Positions 1-9,836 are shown, counted from the stretch's first letter. The stretch is 64,000 nt of DNA from Bradyrhizobium sp. RP6 (GCF_003837805.1 NZ_RQIT01000001.1:682001-746000), one strand, 5' to 3'. The notes: generated from the sequence alone by a model not told the origin. Numbers and translations are program-made.

Positions 1-74
1 CCTCTTTGATCTGCCTGACATCTCCCGGCGCTGGCGACCGCTCCATTTCATCTGCAAGAGGCCGTCACGCGACC

Positions 75-3000
75 ATGCCGAGCGCCGGATTCGTTCACCT
101 TCACGTTCACTCGGCCTATTCGCTGCTCAAGGGCTCGATCAAGATCGCCAAGCTCGCCGAGCTTGCGAAGAAGGACCACCAGCCTGCGCTGGCGCTGACC
201 GACACCGACAATTTGTTCGGTGCGCTGGAGTTCTCCGACAAGATGGCGAGTTCCGGCATCCAGCCGATCGTCGGCTGCGAGCTGGCCATCGATTTCGGCG
301 ATCAGGATCCGAATGCGCGCAACGCGATGGGGCCGTCGCGGGTGGTGCTGCTGGGAGCGCAGGAGCGCGGCTATCGCAGCCTGATGCGGCTGAACTCGCG
401 CGCGTTCCTGGAATCGCCGGACAGCCATGCTCCGTTCATCAAGTTCGATTGGCTCGAGGGCGAGACCGAAGGCCTGATCGCACTGACGGGCGGACCGGAC
501 GGGCCGATCTCGTTGGCGCTCGCGGGCGGTCATGCCGAGCTCGCCGGCGCGCGCTGCGAGCGTCTGGCCGGCCTGTTCGGCGACCGCCTCTACGTCGAAT
601 TGCAGCGTCACAATACCGAGAAAGAGCGGCGCGTCGAAAGCGGCCTGATCGACATCGCCTACGCCAAGGGACTGCCGCTGGTTGCGACCAACGAGCCGTA
701 TTTCGCCGCGACCGACGATTACGAAGCCCATGACGCGCTGCTCTGCATCGCCGGAGGGCGGCTGATCGCCGAGACCGAGCGCGAGCAGCTCACGCCGGAT
801 CATCGCTTCAAGACGCGCGCCGAGATGGCGGTGCTGTTCGCCGACATCCCGGAGGCGCTGGCCTCGACGGTGGAGATCGCCGAGCGCTGCTCGTTCCGGC
901 CGATGACGCGCAAGCCGATCCTGCCGTTCTTCACCGTGGGCGCCGCGTCGAGCTCGGACGCCGCTGCAGTCGAGGCGGCTGAATTGAAGCGCCAGGCGGA
1001 GGAGGGGCTCGCCAACCGCCTGCGCGTGCATGGCCTGTCGCAGGGCACGACGGAAGAGACCTACGCCAAGCGGCTCGCCTTCGAGCTCGACGTCATCACC
1101 CGCATGAAATATGCGGGCTACTTCCTGATCGTGTCCGACTTCATCAAATGGGCGAAGTCGCAAGGGATTCCGGTGGGGCCGGGCCGCGGCTCCGGCGCCG
1201 GCTCGCTGGTCGCCTGGGCGCTGACCATCACCGACCTCGATCCGATCAAGTTCGGCCTGCTGTTCGAGCGCTTCCTCAATCCCGAACGCGTCTCGATGCC
1301 GGACTTCGACATCGACTTCTGCCAGGACCGCCGCGGCGAGGTCATCAGTTACGTGCAGCAGCGCTACGGCCGCGACCAGGTCGCGCAGATCATCACCTTC
1401 GGTACGCTGCAGGCGCGCGGCGTGCTGCGCGACGTCGGGCGCGTCCTCCAGATGCCCTATGGCCAGGTCGACAAGCTCACGAAACTGGTGCCGCAAAATC
1501 CTGCTGCACCGGTGACGCTGGCCGCCGCGATCGAGAGCGAGCCGAAGCTCCAGGCGTTTCGCGACGAAGACCCGGTGGTGGCGCGCGCCTTCGACATCGC
1601 CCAGCGCCTCGAAGGCCTGACGCGCCACGCTTCGACCCATGCGGCCGGCATCGTGATCGGCGATCGCCCGTTGAGCGAGCTCGTGCCGCTCTACCGCGAT
1701 CCCAAATCCGACATGCCGGTGACCCAGTTCAACATGAAATGGGTCGAGCCCGCCGGGCTCGTGAAGTTCGACTTCCTCGGCTTGAAAACGCTCACAGTCC
1801 TCGACGTCGCAGTCAAACTGCTCGAGCCGCGCGGCATCCATGTCGATCTCGCCACGCTGCCGATCGACGATGCCGAGAGCTACCAGATGCTGGCGCGCGG
1901 CGACGTCGTTGGCGTGTTCCAGGTTGAAAGCCAGGGCATGCGGCGGGCGCTGATCGACATGCGTCCGGACCGTTTCGAGGACATCATCGCACTGGTCGCG
2001 CTCTATCGCCCGGGCCCGATGGCGAACATCCCGACCTACTGCGCGCGCAAGCACGGCGACGAGGAGCCGGAATATCTGCATCCGGTGCTGGAGCCGATCC
2101 TCAAGGAGACCTTCGGCGTCATCATCTACCAGGAACAGGTGATGCAGATCGCGCAGGTGATGTCGGGCTACTCGCTCGGGGACGCCGACCTCCTGCGCCG
2201 CGCCATGGGCAAGAAGATCCGCGCCGAGATGGACAAGCAGCGCGACATCTTCGTCGCGGGCGCGGTGAAGAACGGCGTGCCGAAGGGGCAGGCCGAGACC
2301 ATCTTCGAACTCCTGGCGAAGTTTGCCGACTACGGCTTCAACAAGAGCCACGCGGCGGCTTACGCGCTGGTGTCCTACCACACCGCCTACATGAAGGCGC
2401 ACTATCCCGTGGAGTTCATCGCGGCGTCGATGACGCTCGATCTCAACAACACCGATAAGCTCTCCGAATTCCGCTCCGAGGCGCAGCGGCTCGGCATCAA
2501 GGTCGAGCCGCCCAACATCAACCGGTCGGGCGCGACCTTCGACGTCGGCGAGAAGACGATCTACTACGCGCTCGCAGCGCTCAAGGGCGTCGGCATTCAG
2601 GCGATCGAGCAGATCATCGCGGAGCGGACCAGAGGCGGCCTGTTCACCTCGCTCGCCGATTTCGCCGCGCGGGTCTCGCCGCGCGCGATCAACAAGCGCA
2701 TCATCGAAAGTCTCGCTGCCGCGGGCGCCTTCGATACGCTGGAGCCGAACCGGGCGCGCGTCTTTGCCGGTGCTGACTCGATCCTCGCCGCGTGCCAGCG
2801 CGCGCATGAGGCCGCGACCATCGGCCAGAACGACATGTTCGGCATGTCGGCGGATGCGCCGACCATCATGCTGCCGCAGGTCGAGCCGTGGCTGCCGGCC
2901 GAAAAGCTCCGCCGCGAATACGACGCCGTCGGCTTCTTCCTGTCCGGCCATCCGCTCGACGATTACGCCACCGTGCTGAAGCGGCTGCGGGTGCAGAGCT

Positions 3001-3578
3001 GGGCCGAGTTCTCGCGCGCGGTGAAGACCGGGGCGACCGCCGGCAAGGTCGCCGCCACCGTGGTCTCGCGCATGGAGCGGCGCACCAAGACCGGCAACAA
3101 GATGGGCATCATGGGGCTCTCTGATCCCACGGGACACTTTGAGGCGGTGCTGTTCTCCGAAGGGCTCGCGCAATATCGCGACGTGCTGGAGCCGGGCGCG
3201 GCCGTGCTGCTGCAGCTGGGGGCCGAGCTTCAGGGCGAGGACGTTCGCGCCCGCGTGCTGCATGCCGAGCCGCTCGATGACGCCGCGGCCAAGACGCAGA
3301 AGGGCCTGCGCATCTTCCTGCGCGACACCAAGCCGCTGGACTCGATCGCCAAGCGTCTCGCCGGACCCGACATGGCGGGCTCCAACGGCGGTGCGCCGAA
3401 GGTCGGCAGTCCCGGTATCGCACCGCGATCCAACGGCGACGGCGAGGTCTCGCTCGTGATGATGCTCGACCTCGAGACGGAAGTGGAGATGAAGCTGCCC
3501 GGCCGTTTCAAGGTCTCGCCCCAGATCGCGGGCGCGATCAAGGCGGTCGCGGGCGTGGTGGACGTGCAGCAGCTCTGA
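75..3578 (+). CDS. dnaE: DNA polymerase III alpha subunit (DnaE1)
   Basis: Replicative DNA polymerase catalytic subunit, 1167 aa, which matches the DnaE1 family length. The N-terminus is a PHP domain whose first motif reads HLHVHSAYS (residues 8-16). The usual TDHGN motif reads TDTDN, so one PHP metal ligand looks lost. The polymerase aspartates lie in PDFDIDF (D410 and D412, equivalent to E. coli D401/D403). The strings GPGRGSGAGS, YRPGPM and QEQVM, a helix-hairpin-helix region and a C-terminal OB-fold region follow in the expected order. The reading frame is open upstream to base 6, but MPSAGFVHLH at 75 is the usual DnaE start, so the upstream codons are probably untranslated. An upstream gene may exist outside the window. 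Identity is certain; the start is likely. Confidence 0.97.
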   Translation: MPSAGFVHLHVHSAYSLLKGSIKIAKLAELAKKDHQPALALTDTDNLFGALEFSDKMASSGIQPIVGCELAIDFGDQDPNARNAMGPSRVVLLGAQERGYRSLMRLNSRAFLESPDSHAPFIKFDWLEGETEGLIALTGGPDGPISLALAGGHAELAGARCERLAGLFGDRLYVELQRHNTEKERRVESGLIDIAYAKGLPLVATNEPYFAATDDYEAHDALLCIAGGRLIAETEREQLTPDHRFKTRAEMAVLFADIPEALASTVEIAERCSFRPMTRKPILPFFTVGAASSSDAAAVEAAELKRQAEEGLANRLRVHGLSQGTTEETYAKRLAFELDVITRMKYAGYFLIVSDFIKWAKSQGIPVGPGRGSGAGSLVAWALTITDLDPIKFGLLFERFLNPERVSMPDFDIDFCQDRRGEVISYVQQRYGRDQVAQIITFGTLQARGVLRDVGRVLQMPYGQVDKLTKLVPQNPAAPVTLAAAIESEPKLQAFRDEDPVVARAFDIAQRLEGLTRHASTHAAGIVIGDRPLSELVPLYRDPKSDMPVTQFNMKWVEPAGLVKFDFLGLKTLTVLDVAVKLLEPRGIHVDLATLPIDDAESYQMLARGDVVGVFQVESQGMRRALIDMRPDRFEDIIALVALYRPGPMANIPTYCARKHGDEEPEYLHPVLEPILKETFGVIIYQEQVMQIAQVMSGYSLGDADLLRRAMGKKIRAEMDKQRDIFVAGAVKNGVPKGQAETIFELLAKFADYGFNKSHAAAYALVSYHTAYMKAHYPVEFIAASMTLDLNNTDKLSEFRSEAQRLGIKVEPPNINRSGATFDVGEKTIYYALAALKGVGIQAIEQIIAERTRGGLFTSLADFAARVSPRAINKRIIESLAAAGAFDTLEPNRARVFAGADSILAACQRAHEAATIGQNDMFGMSADAPTIMLPQVEPWLPAEKLRREYDAVGFFLSGHPLDDYATVLKRLRVQSWAEFSRAVKTGATAGKVAATVVSRMERRTKTGNKMGIMGLSDPTGHFEAVLFSEGLAQYRDVLEPGAAVLLQLGAELQGEDVRARVLHAEPLDDAAAKTQKGLRIFLRDTKPLDSIAKRLAGPDMAGSNGGAPKVGSPGIAPRSNGDGEVSLVMMLDLETEVEMKLPGRFKVSPQIAGAIKAVAGVVDVQQL

Positions 3579-3708
3579 CATTGCCGTATCGCTGCAAACC
3601 AAAGCTTAACTATTTGCCTCGCACGTGGTTTCAAGCTTGAGCGAGCGCAGCTATCAGTTGTCGTCTCGACAATCTCGTTCGGGCGGGAAACCAGGGAAAA
3701 CAACAATC

Positions 3709-4452
3709 ATGTGCGACCAATGCTCTGACAACCTGCATCACCCCGTTACTCCCTCCCGGCGCGCCATGATGCTGTTGGCCGGTTCGGCATTTGCGTCCGC
3801 GGCCTTTGGCGGGTCCGCGCTGGCCAAGGAGGCGAAGGCGCCGCCGAAGCCGCAGAACGTGTTGTCGCCCGATGCGGCGCTGAAGCGGCTGATGGAAGGC
3901 AATGCGCGCTATGTCTCGGGCGTGTCGCGCCGCCACGACTTCAAGCATGAGCGCGAGGCGCTGGTCGGCGGTCAGAATCCCTACGCGGCCGTATTGAGCT
4001 GTGCCGATTCGCGCATCGCGCCCGAATATGCCTTCGACAGTGGACGCGGAGACCTGTTTGTGTGCCGCGTCGCCGGAAACTTTGCGGGCGAGGAAACCGT
4101 CGCCAGCATGGAATACACCGTCGCGGTGCTCGGCACGCCCTTGATCCTGGTGCTCGGCCATGACAATTGCGGCGCCGTCGATGCGACCATCAAGTCGCTG
4201 AAGGACGACAAGCCGTTGCCGGGGCACATCCCCTCGCTCGTCGCCGCGATCGCGCCGGCGGTGAAGACGGCGGCTCAGCAGAGCGGGAACGCGCTCGACA
4301 ACGCCATTCGCCAGAATGTCCTCGACAACGTCGCCAAGCTGAAATCGGCCGCCCCGATCCTCAACGCAGCGGCCGAGCAGGGCAAGCTCAAGGTTGTCGG
4401 CGGTATCTATCGGCTGAGCACGGGAAGCGTCGAGCTGCTTGCCCAGGGCTGA
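3709..4452 (+). CDS. Exported beta-class carbonic anhydrase with Tat signal
   Basis: Predicted zinc enzyme that interconverts CO2 and bicarbonate; 247 aa. The beta-class motifs are all present: SCADSR (Zn cysteine plus the Asp-Arg dyad) and GHDNCGA (Zn histidine and second cysteine). Upstream is a twin-arginine type leader, SRRAMM followed by a hydrophobic stretch and an AxA-like cleavage site (SALAKE), so the enzyme is probably exported folded to the periplasm. The protein begins MCDQC, a CxxC motif ahead of the Tat leader that would be removed with it. An open frame extends upstream to 3625, but ATG 3709 starts directly before the leader. It sits alone between dnaE and the caspase-like gene, with 130 bp upstream for a promoter. 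Confidence 0.9.
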   Translation: MCDQCSDNLHHPVTPSRRAMMLLAGSAFASAAFGGSALAKEAKAPPKPQNVLSPDAALKRLMEGNARYVSGVSRRHDFKHEREALVGGQNPYAAVLSCADSRIAPEYAFDSGRGDLFVCRVAGNFAGEETVASMEYTVAVLGTPLILVLGHDNCGAVDATIKSLKDDKPLPGHIPSLVAAIAPAVKTAAQQSGNALDNAIRQNVLDNVAKLKSAAPILNAAAEQGKLKVVGGIYRLSTGSVELLAQG

Positions 4453-4475
4453 GCCCACCCGAAGCATCGCGGCCT

Positions 4476-4494
4476 GGCGGTCCCGCCTCTTTTT
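4476..4494 (+). terminator. Possible intrinsic terminator after carbonic anhydrase
   Basis: GGCGG-TC-CCGCC is followed directly by TCTTTTT, 24 bases after the carbonic anhydrase stop codon. The stem is short (4-5 bp), so it is a weak candidate. Confidence 0.4.
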
Positions 4495-4605
4495 CCTTCA
4501 GAGGCCGGCGGATTTCGGCACAGGGCAACGATGCTGACTCTGATGCAATCAGAGGCTTGCTTCGCGCTGGCCTCACGCTCGGACAGGCAGGCGCTTGGAT
4601 GATGC

Positions 4606-4692
4606 GTGGTTACGCTGCTCGCCGCGGCCGCGGTGCTGTGCGGCTGTCAAACGGAGTGGCGTGGGCCGGACCACGCGACCGCAATGCAATAA
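4606..4692 (+). CDS. Possible 28-aa lipoprotein-like peptide (weak)
   Basis: A GTG-started frame encodes 28 residues with a hydrophobic alanine-rich start running into VLCGC and a short polar tail ending at TAA. This resembles the entericidin-type small lipoproteins common in Bradyrhizobium, but the lipobox is not canonical (Cys at -2) and no good ribosome-binding site precedes the GTG. An in-frame stop lies just upstream, so it cannot be longer. It may be a gene remnant or chance. Confidence 0.2.
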   Translation: MVTLLAAAAVLCGCQTEWRGPDHATAMQ

Positions 4693-4913
4693 ATTGGATC
4701 GCTGAGGCGGGGCAGGCGCGGTGGTGCGGACGAGCGTCCCACAGCTCCGGCTCGCCGTGTCGTGCGCCTCCCACCTTCGCGTGAGGTGGCCTGCAGAACA
4801 GGCGTTCGGCCAGGCCATCCGCTGCCGCATTCAAATGCTTTTCGTTCAAATTCCGTTCAGGCTGCCACGCGCCTAGTGTACGGTGGGGGCTTCAAAACAG
4901 CGGCGGACAAGCC

Positions 4914-7550
4914 ATGCGTGGGACTCACCGATTCTTCATTTTCGCGCTGCTGCCGATGCTGTTGCTTGCGGCGGCTTACCCCGCGACCGCGCAGCAGCCG
5001 GAAAAGCGCCTCGCGCTCGTGGTCGGCAACGGCGCCTACGCCAAATCGCCGCTGGCGACGACGGCCAACGATGCCGGCCTGATCGCGCAGACGCTCCAGG
5101 CGGCCGGCTTCGACGTGGTCGGCGCGCGCGATCTCGACGGCGACACGCTGCGCAAGAGCTTGCGCGATTTCATCCAGAAGGCCCAGGCGTCGGGACCTGG
5201 CACCGTCGCGATGATCTATCTCGCCGGCTACGGCGTGCAGCTTGCCGGCGAGAACTATTTCATCCCGGTCGATTCCAACATCACCCGCGACACCGACATA
5301 CCGACCGAGGCCCTGCGCATCAGCGACTACGCGCGCCAGCTCGCGTCCATTCCGCTCAAGGCCAGCATCGTGGTGCTCGACGCGGCGCGCGCGCAACCCT
5401 TCATCGAGGGCGGCCAGCCGATCGCGAGCGGTCTGGCGCTGGTCGAGCCCGAGGCGAACATGCTGATCGCCTTCAACGCCGCGCCCGGCACGGTGGCGCC
5501 GGAGGAGCCGGGGCCGTACGGCATCTACGCACAGTCGCTCGCCGAGATGATCCGCACCGGCGGTCTGCCGCTGCCCGAGGTGTTCGACCGCGTGCGCTTG
5601 CGCGTCAACGAGGCCTCCAAGGGCGCACAGGTGCCCTGGAACGAGCAGAAGATATCGGCGCAATTCTCGTTCTTCGAGCGTGGGCCCGACGCGCCGCCGC
5701 CGGAGGCTGCGCCCGACCAGGTCGCCGCGATCCGCAACAAGCCGATCCGCGATCTCGGCGTGCAGGATGCCTATGCCGCCGCGCTCGAGCGCGACACGCT
5801 GGCGGCCTATGAGGAATTTCTCGCGGCCTATCCGAACGACCCGCTCGCAAAGCGTGTGATGGCCATCGTGGCGGCGCGCCGCGAAGCGATCACCTGGCGG
5901 CGGACCTATCGCGCCGACACGCCGGACGCCTATTGGTCGTATCTGCGCCGCTACCCGCGCGGGCCGCATGCGGGCGATGCCCGGCGCAGGCTCGCGATCC
6001 TGACTGCGCCGCTCGAGCCGCCGCCGACTTTCGCGATGCTGGACTACGACGTGCCGCCACCGCCGCCGGAGGAGGTGATCTATGTCGACCGTCCGGTGCT
6101 GTATTTCAGCGATCCCGATTTCGGCTTCGTGCCGCCACCGCCGCCGCCGGTCTATTATCTGCCGCCGCCGCCGCCGGATTTCGTCGTGCTGCCGCCGCCG
6201 CTCCCGGTGGTCGGCCTGTTCGTGCTGCCGCAGCCGGTGTTCGTGCCGATCCCGGTGTTCGTCAGGCCGCCGGTCTATGTCGCGCCGCCGCCGAACAACA
6301 TCATCTACCAGAACATCCATAACACGACCGTCATCAACACGGTGATCAACCGCCCGCCGGCGCCGCCGCCGGCCGCGGGGCCAGCGCCCGGTCCGGGCAA
6401 TCTGGCGCCGGCGGTGGCCGGCCGCGCCACGCCGGCAGGTCCCGCCGTGCCGCAGGCAGTCGTGCAGCGCGCCGCGCTGATCCAGCAAGGCAAGGCGCCG
6501 ATGCCGCCGAGCGCGACCGTCCAGCCGACGGCGCGGCCGGGTGTCGCGACACCGGCTCCGGCCAATGTCGCGCCTGGCACGACAGCGCCGCCGCCCGCAG
6601 GCGCCAAGCCGCCGCAGGCCAATATCGCGCCGGCGCCGGGAGCTCCCGGCAGCCCGCCGGCCGGAGCGCTGCCCGCGACGGGGACGCCCGGCGGCACGCC
6701 CAGTCCGGCCGCGAACGCTCCCGCCGGCAGCGCTGCAGCAACCCCACAAGCGCTGGTCCCGACCAAGCCGTCGCCGGCCAATACGCTGCCGGTGCCCGGC
6801 ACCCCCGGCGGGCCGCCGCCGGCTGGGGCAAGGGCTGCGCCCGGAACTGTCCCGTCCCCTGGCAAGCCCGCCGCGACCGCGACGGCACCGAGCGGCAACG
6901 TCCCGCCGGCGCAGCCAAAGGCGGCAACAACACCCAATCAGCCGCCAGCTTCCGGAAACGCGGCGACCCCGTCGGCGGCCCTGCCCAGGCCGCCGGGGAC
7001 GACGACCCCGCCTGTGCCCGACCTGCGCGGCAGGCCGGCCGGGCCCCAGCCGGGCGCTTTGCCGCCGCCGAGCGCGGCCGCCGGCAAGCCCGCCGCCCCG
7101 ACGGCGGTCAAACCCGCGACACCTCCGCCGCCGCCCGTAGCGGCGCGGACACCGTCCGGAGTTCAGGATCATCGGCCCGCGCCACCGCCGCCGCAGGCCG
7201 CCAGGCCCGCCGCTGCGCCGCCGCGTCCCCAGGCTCTGGCAAGGCCGACGCCGCCGCCTCCGCCGCGCGTTGCGCCACCTCCGCCGCCACGAGTGGCGCC
7301 TCCGCCCGTGGCCGTGGCGCGGCCGGCGCCACCGCCACCTGTTGCCCGGCCGGCGCCGCCTCCGCCAGCGATGGCGCGGCCGGCACCACCTCCGCCGCCG
7401 GTTGCACGGCCAGCGCCGCCGCCACCACCTCCGGTCGCCCGACCGGCGCCGCCGCCGATGGCCGCCGCGCCGCATCCGGCGCCGCATGCGCCCCCGCGGC
7501 CGGCTGGCCCGCCACCGAAGAGCTGCCCGCCGGGCCAGCCAAAGTGTTAG
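4914..7550 (+). CDS. Caspase-fold (C14-like) pseudoenzyme with long proline-rich tail
   Basis: 878 aa. Residues 1-27 form a signal peptide ending at ATAQQ, so the protein is exported. Residues about 31-260 align by eye with bacterial caspase-like domains: [10 protein letters not shown], the NYFIPVD strand and the QVPWNEQ end motif are all recognisable. Both catalytic positions are changed. The histidine of the usual GHG motif is Tyr106 (AGYGVQ), and the cysteine of the usual DACR motif is Ala158 (LDAARAQPF). A proteolytic function is therefore unlikely, and a binding or scaffold role is an inference. From about residue 360 to the end the chain is Pro/Ala-rich with repeated [12 protein letters not shown] units, and it closes with CPPGQPKC. 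The gene stands alone, 211 bases before rpsB. The start is supported by the signal peptide. Confidence 0.85.
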   Translation: MRGTHRFFIFALLPMLLLAAAYPATAQQPEKRLALVVGNGAYAKSPLATTANDAGLIAQTLQAAGFDVVGARDLDGDTLRKSLRDFIQKAQASGPGTVAMIYLAGYGVQLAGENYFIPVDSNITRDTDIPTEALRISDYARQLASIPLKASIVVLDAARAQPFIEGGQPIASGLALVEPEANMLIAFNAAPGTVAPEEPGPYGIYAQSLAEMIRTGGLPLPEVFDRVRLRVNEASKGAQVPWNEQKISAQFSFFERGPDAPPPEAAPDQVAAIRNKPIRDLGVQDAYAAALERDTLAAYEEFLAAYPNDPLAKRVMAIVAARREAITWRRTYRADTPDAYWSYLRRYPRGPHAGDARRRLAILTAPLEPPPTFAMLDYDVPPPPPEEVIYVDRPVLYFSDPDFGFVPPPPPPVYYLPPPPPDFVVLPPPLPVVGLFVLPQPVFVPIPVFVRPPVYVAPPPNNIIYQNIHNTTVINTVINRPPAPPPAAGPAPGPGNLAPAVAGRATPAGPAVPQAVVQRAALIQQGKAPMPPSATVQPTARPGVATPAPANVAPGTTAPPPAGAKPPQANIAPAPGAPGSPPAGALPATGTPGGTPSPAANAPAGSAAATPQALVPTKPSPANTLPVPGTPGGPPPAGARAAPGTVPSPGKPAATATAPSGNVPPAQPKAATTPNQPPASGNAATPSAALPRPPGTTTPPVPDLRGRPAGPQPGALPPPSAAAGKPAAPTAVKPATPPPPPVAARTPSGVQDHRPAPPPPQAARPAAAPPRPQALARPTPPPPPRVAPPPPPRVAPPPVAVARPAPPPPVARPAPPPPAMARPAPPPPPVARPAPPPPPPVARPAPPPMAAAPHPAPHAPPRPAGPPPKSCPPGQPKC
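7300..7470 (+). repeat. Degenerate coding repeat of proline-rich units
   Basis: Within the 3' end of the caspase-like gene, units encoding roughly [10 protein letters not shown] recur about five times with varied codons. The variation suggests the repeat is old or selected at protein level, not a recent slippage product. Confidence 0.6.
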
Positions 7551-7620
7551 GAGGCTCAAGGGGCGGGGGACGCTAGGATGCGACGGCAGCCTAGAGGCGT
7601 CCCCAACGGCCGTTATTTCC

Positions 7621-7648
7621 TTGCTTCTGGCCGAAATGGCGCTATATA
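7621..7648 (+). promoter_or_regulatory. Probable sigma-70 promoter of the rpsB operon
   Basis: TTGCTT (7621-7626) and TATATA (7643-7648) are separated by 16 bases. The -10 element is embedded in a near-palindrome, GGCGC-TATATA-GCGCGCC. Transcription starting just downstream would give a leader of about 105 nt before the rpsB start. Leaders of ribosomal protein S2 genes are often autoregulated, but no known motif was recognised here. Confidence 0.5.
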
Positions 7649-7761
7649 GCGCGCCATCTCACACGGAAACATGGCTCACAAGGCCGTCCGGTGGCAACCG
7701 GGGCGAGAACGCTCCGTTTTGCTCACACGTTTCCGGAGGAACCAACCGGAGAATTAGAACG

Positions 7762-8757
7762 ATGGCGCTACCCGATTTCACCATGCGTCAGCTGCTCGAA
7801 GCTGGCGTGCACTTTGGTCACCAGTCTCACCGCTGGAATCCGAAAATGGCTCCGTTCATTTTCGGCACCCGCAACAACATCCACATCGTCGACCTCGCCC
7901 AGACCGTGCCGATGCTGCACCAGGCCCTCCAGGCCGTCAGCGACACGGTTGCGAAGGGCGGCCGCATCCTGTTCGTCGGCACCAAGCGTCAGGCGCAGGA
8001 CGGTGTTGCAGACGCGGCCAAGCGCTGCGCGCAGTACTTCGTCAATTCGCGCTGGCTCGGCGGCACGCTGACCAACTGGAAGACGATCTCGGCCTCGATC
8101 AAGCGCCTGCGTCACCTCGACGACGTGCTCTCGGGCGGCGAAGCCAATTCCTACACGAAGAAGGAGCGTCTGACGCTTCAGCGCGAGCGCGACAAGCTCG
8201 ACCGTTCGCTCGGCGGCATCAAGGACATGGGCGGTCTGCCCGACCTGATCTTCGTGATCGACACCAACAAGGAAGACATCGCGATCCAGGAGGCCCAGCG
8301 CCTCAACATCCCGGTCGCCGCGATCGTCGACACCAATTCGGACCCGAAGGGCATCACCTACGTGGTGCCGGGCAATGACGATGCCGGCCGCGCCATTTCG
8401 CTGTACTGCGATCTCATCGCGCGTGCGGCGATCGACGGCATCTCGCGCGCCCAGGGTGATTCGGGCATCGACATCGGCGCTTCGACCCGTCCGCTCGCCG
8501 AAGAGCTGCCGGCGGCGTCTTCTAGCGGTTTCCAGGGCCTTGCCGGTCCGCGCGGCACCGCCGACGACCTCAAGAAGCTCCCGGGCGTGTCGGGTGCGAT
8601 CGAGAAGAAGTTCAACGACCTCGGCATCTTCCACTATTGGCAGCTCGCCGAGCTCGACCACGACACCGCGCACACGATCGGCGAAGAAGTCGGTCTGCCG
8701 AGCCGAGCGGATGCCTGGGTCGCCAAGGCCAAGGCGCTGACCGCGGAAGCGGAATAG
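7762..8757 (+). CDS. rpsB: 30S ribosomal protein S2
   Basis: Small-subunit ribosomal protein S2, 331 aa. It begins [15 protein letters not shown] and carries the family strings [25 protein letters not shown] and [10 protein letters not shown]. It is about 80-90 residues longer than the E. coli protein. The C-terminal extension (from about residue 245) includes [14 protein letters not shown], a helix-hairpin-helix-like segment typical of alphaproteobacterial S2. The ATG at 7762 fits the S2 N-terminus and follows GGAGAATTAGAACG; the longer open frame upstream is spurious. It is the first gene of the rpsB-tsf-pyrH-frr operon. Confidence 0.97.
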   Translation: MALPDFTMRQLLEAGVHFGHQSHRWNPKMAPFIFGTRNNIHIVDLAQTVPMLHQALQAVSDTVAKGGRILFVGTKRQAQDGVADAAKRCAQYFVNSRWLGGTLTNWKTISASIKRLRHLDDVLSGGEANSYTKKERLTLQRERDKLDRSLGGIKDMGGLPDLIFVIDTNKEDIAIQEAQRLNIPVAAIVDTNSDPKGITYVVPGNDDAGRAISLYCDLIARAAIDGISRAQGDSGIDIGASTRPLAEELPAASSSGFQGLAGPRGTADDLKKLPGVSGAIEKKFNDLGIFHYWQLAELDHDTAHTIGEEVGLPSRADAWVAKAKALTAEAE

Positions 8758-8776
8758 TCAAAAAGAGCGATGGGTT

Positions 8777-8797
8777 GGCCGGATAGGATCCGGCCAC
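8777..8797 (+). terminator. Intra-operon hairpin between rpsB and tsf
   Basis: TGGCCGGAT-AGG-ATCCGGCCA forms a perfect 9-bp stem with a 3-base loop, 19 bases after the rpsB stop. No T-run follows, so it is more likely an attenuator, RNA-processing or 3'-end stabilising element than a full terminator. Confidence 0.55.
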
Positions 8798-8889
8798 CAT
8801 TTCAGTTGACGCGAATTGCTGAGATGGACCGCGGCGGGGCGCTACCATGCCACGCTGCGGCAAACCGGCAGGCACAAGGGATTTCAACG

Positions 8890-9813
8890 ATGGCAACGAT
8901 CACAGCTGCGATGGTCAAGGATCTGCGCGAGTCGACTGGCGCGGGCATGATGGACTGCAAGGCCGCGCTGACCGAGAACGACGGCAACATGGAAGCGGCG
9001 CAGGACTGGTTGCGCAAGAAGGGTCTGTCCAAAGCCGCCAAGAAGTCGGGCCGGGTCGCGGCCGAGGGCCTGATCGGCGCGCTCACCAAGGGCACCAAGG
9101 GGGTCGTGGTCGAGGTCAATTCCGAGACCGACTTCGTCGCGCGCAACGGCCAGTTCCAGGGTCTGGTCAAGATGATCGCCCAGGTCGCATTCGACGTCGG
9201 CGCCGATGTCGAGAAGATCAAGGCCGCCAAGGTCGGCGACGTCACGATCGAAACCGCAATCAACGATGCGATCGCCACCATCGGCGAGAACATGACGCTG
9301 CGCCGTGCCGCCCAGCTCGAAGTCAGCCAGGGCGTGGTGTCGCACTACGTCCACGGCGCCGTCATCGAGGGCGCCGGCAAGATGGGCGTGATCGTGGCGC
9401 TGGAATCGCCGGGCAAGGCCGACGAGCTCGCCGCGCTTGGCCGTCAGATCGCGATGCATGTCGCGGCCGCCAACCCGCTGGCGCTCGATCCGTCCGGGCT
9501 CGATCCGGCCGTGGTCAAGCGCGAGAAGGACGTGCTCGCCGACAAGTACCGTCAGCAGGGCAAGCCTGAGAATGTGATCGAGAAGATCGTCGAGTCCGGC
9601 CTCAAGACCTACTACAAGGAAGTCTGCCTGCTCGAGCAGGCCTTCATCCACGACACCGGCAAGTCGGTGGCGCAGGCGGTGAAGGAGGCCGAGGGCAAGG
9701 TCGGCGGCGCTGTGAAGATCGCGGGCTTTGTGCGCTATGCTCTCGGCGAGGGAATCGAGAAGCAGGAAAGCGACTTCGCGGCCGAGGTCGCCGCCGCCAG
9801 CGGCAAGAAGTAA
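8890..9813 (+). CDS. tsf: Translation elongation factor Ts
   Basis: Nucleotide exchange factor that regenerates EF-Tu-GTP; 307 aa, the normal length. The N-terminal UBA-like segment contains the Tsf signature [13 protein letters not shown], and the EF-Tu-contacting TDFVARN motif follows. An open frame extends upstream to 8770, but ATG 8890 gives the conserved [10 protein letters not shown] start. It lies 132 bases after rpsB with an intervening hairpin, and 60 bases before pyrH, in the order conserved across proteobacteria. Confidence 0.97.
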   Translation: MATITAAMVKDLRESTGAGMMDCKAALTENDGNMEAAQDWLRKKGLSKAAKKSGRVAAEGLIGALTKGTKGVVVEVNSETDFVARNGQFQGLVKMIAQVAFDVGADVEKIKAAKVGDVTIETAINDAIATIGENMTLRRAAQLEVSQGVVSHYVHGAVIEGAGKMGVIVALESPGKADELAALGRQIAMHVAAANPLALDPSGLDPAVVKREKDVLADKYRQQGKPENVIEKIVESGLKTYYKEVCLLEQAFIHDTGKSVAQAVKEAEGKVGGAVKIAGFVRYALGEGIEKQESDFAAEVAAASGKK

Positions 9814-9814
9814 G

Positions 9815-9836
9815 CGCCGGAACGTTCCTTCCGGCG
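9815..9836 (+). terminator. Hairpin between tsf and pyrH
   Basis: CGCCGGAA-CGTTCC-TTCCGGCG forms an 8-bp perfect stem that starts two bases after the tsf stop codon. A second GC-rich fold can form just after it (GCCGCCGGAAGCGGC). There is no T-run. It probably reduces or processes transcripts passing into pyrH. Confidence 0.5.

Larger units (their letters stand above)
4453..4913. other. Intergenic region, no convincing gene
   Basis: This 461-base gap separates the carbonic anhydrase from the caspase-like gene. Near its start is a short GC hairpin followed by a T-run (see 4476-4494). Around 4606-4692 lies a 28-codon GTG-started frame with a lipoprotein-like hydrophobic start, treated separately as weak. 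Open frames on either strand in the remainder show no recognisable protein. The last 70 bases are more A+T-rich and may hold the promoter of the downstream gene, but no convincing -35/-10 pair was seen. Confidence 0.5.

Noticed and set aside
48..3602. A 1184-residue open frame on the minus strand opposite dnaE
   Set aside because: It mirrors the high-GC third-position bias of dnaE, is rich in Arg/His/Asp, and has no recognisable motif.
4857..7559. A 900-residue minus-strand frame opposite the caspase-like gene
   Set aside because: Almost pure Arg/Gly composition produced by complementing proline codons; not a protein.
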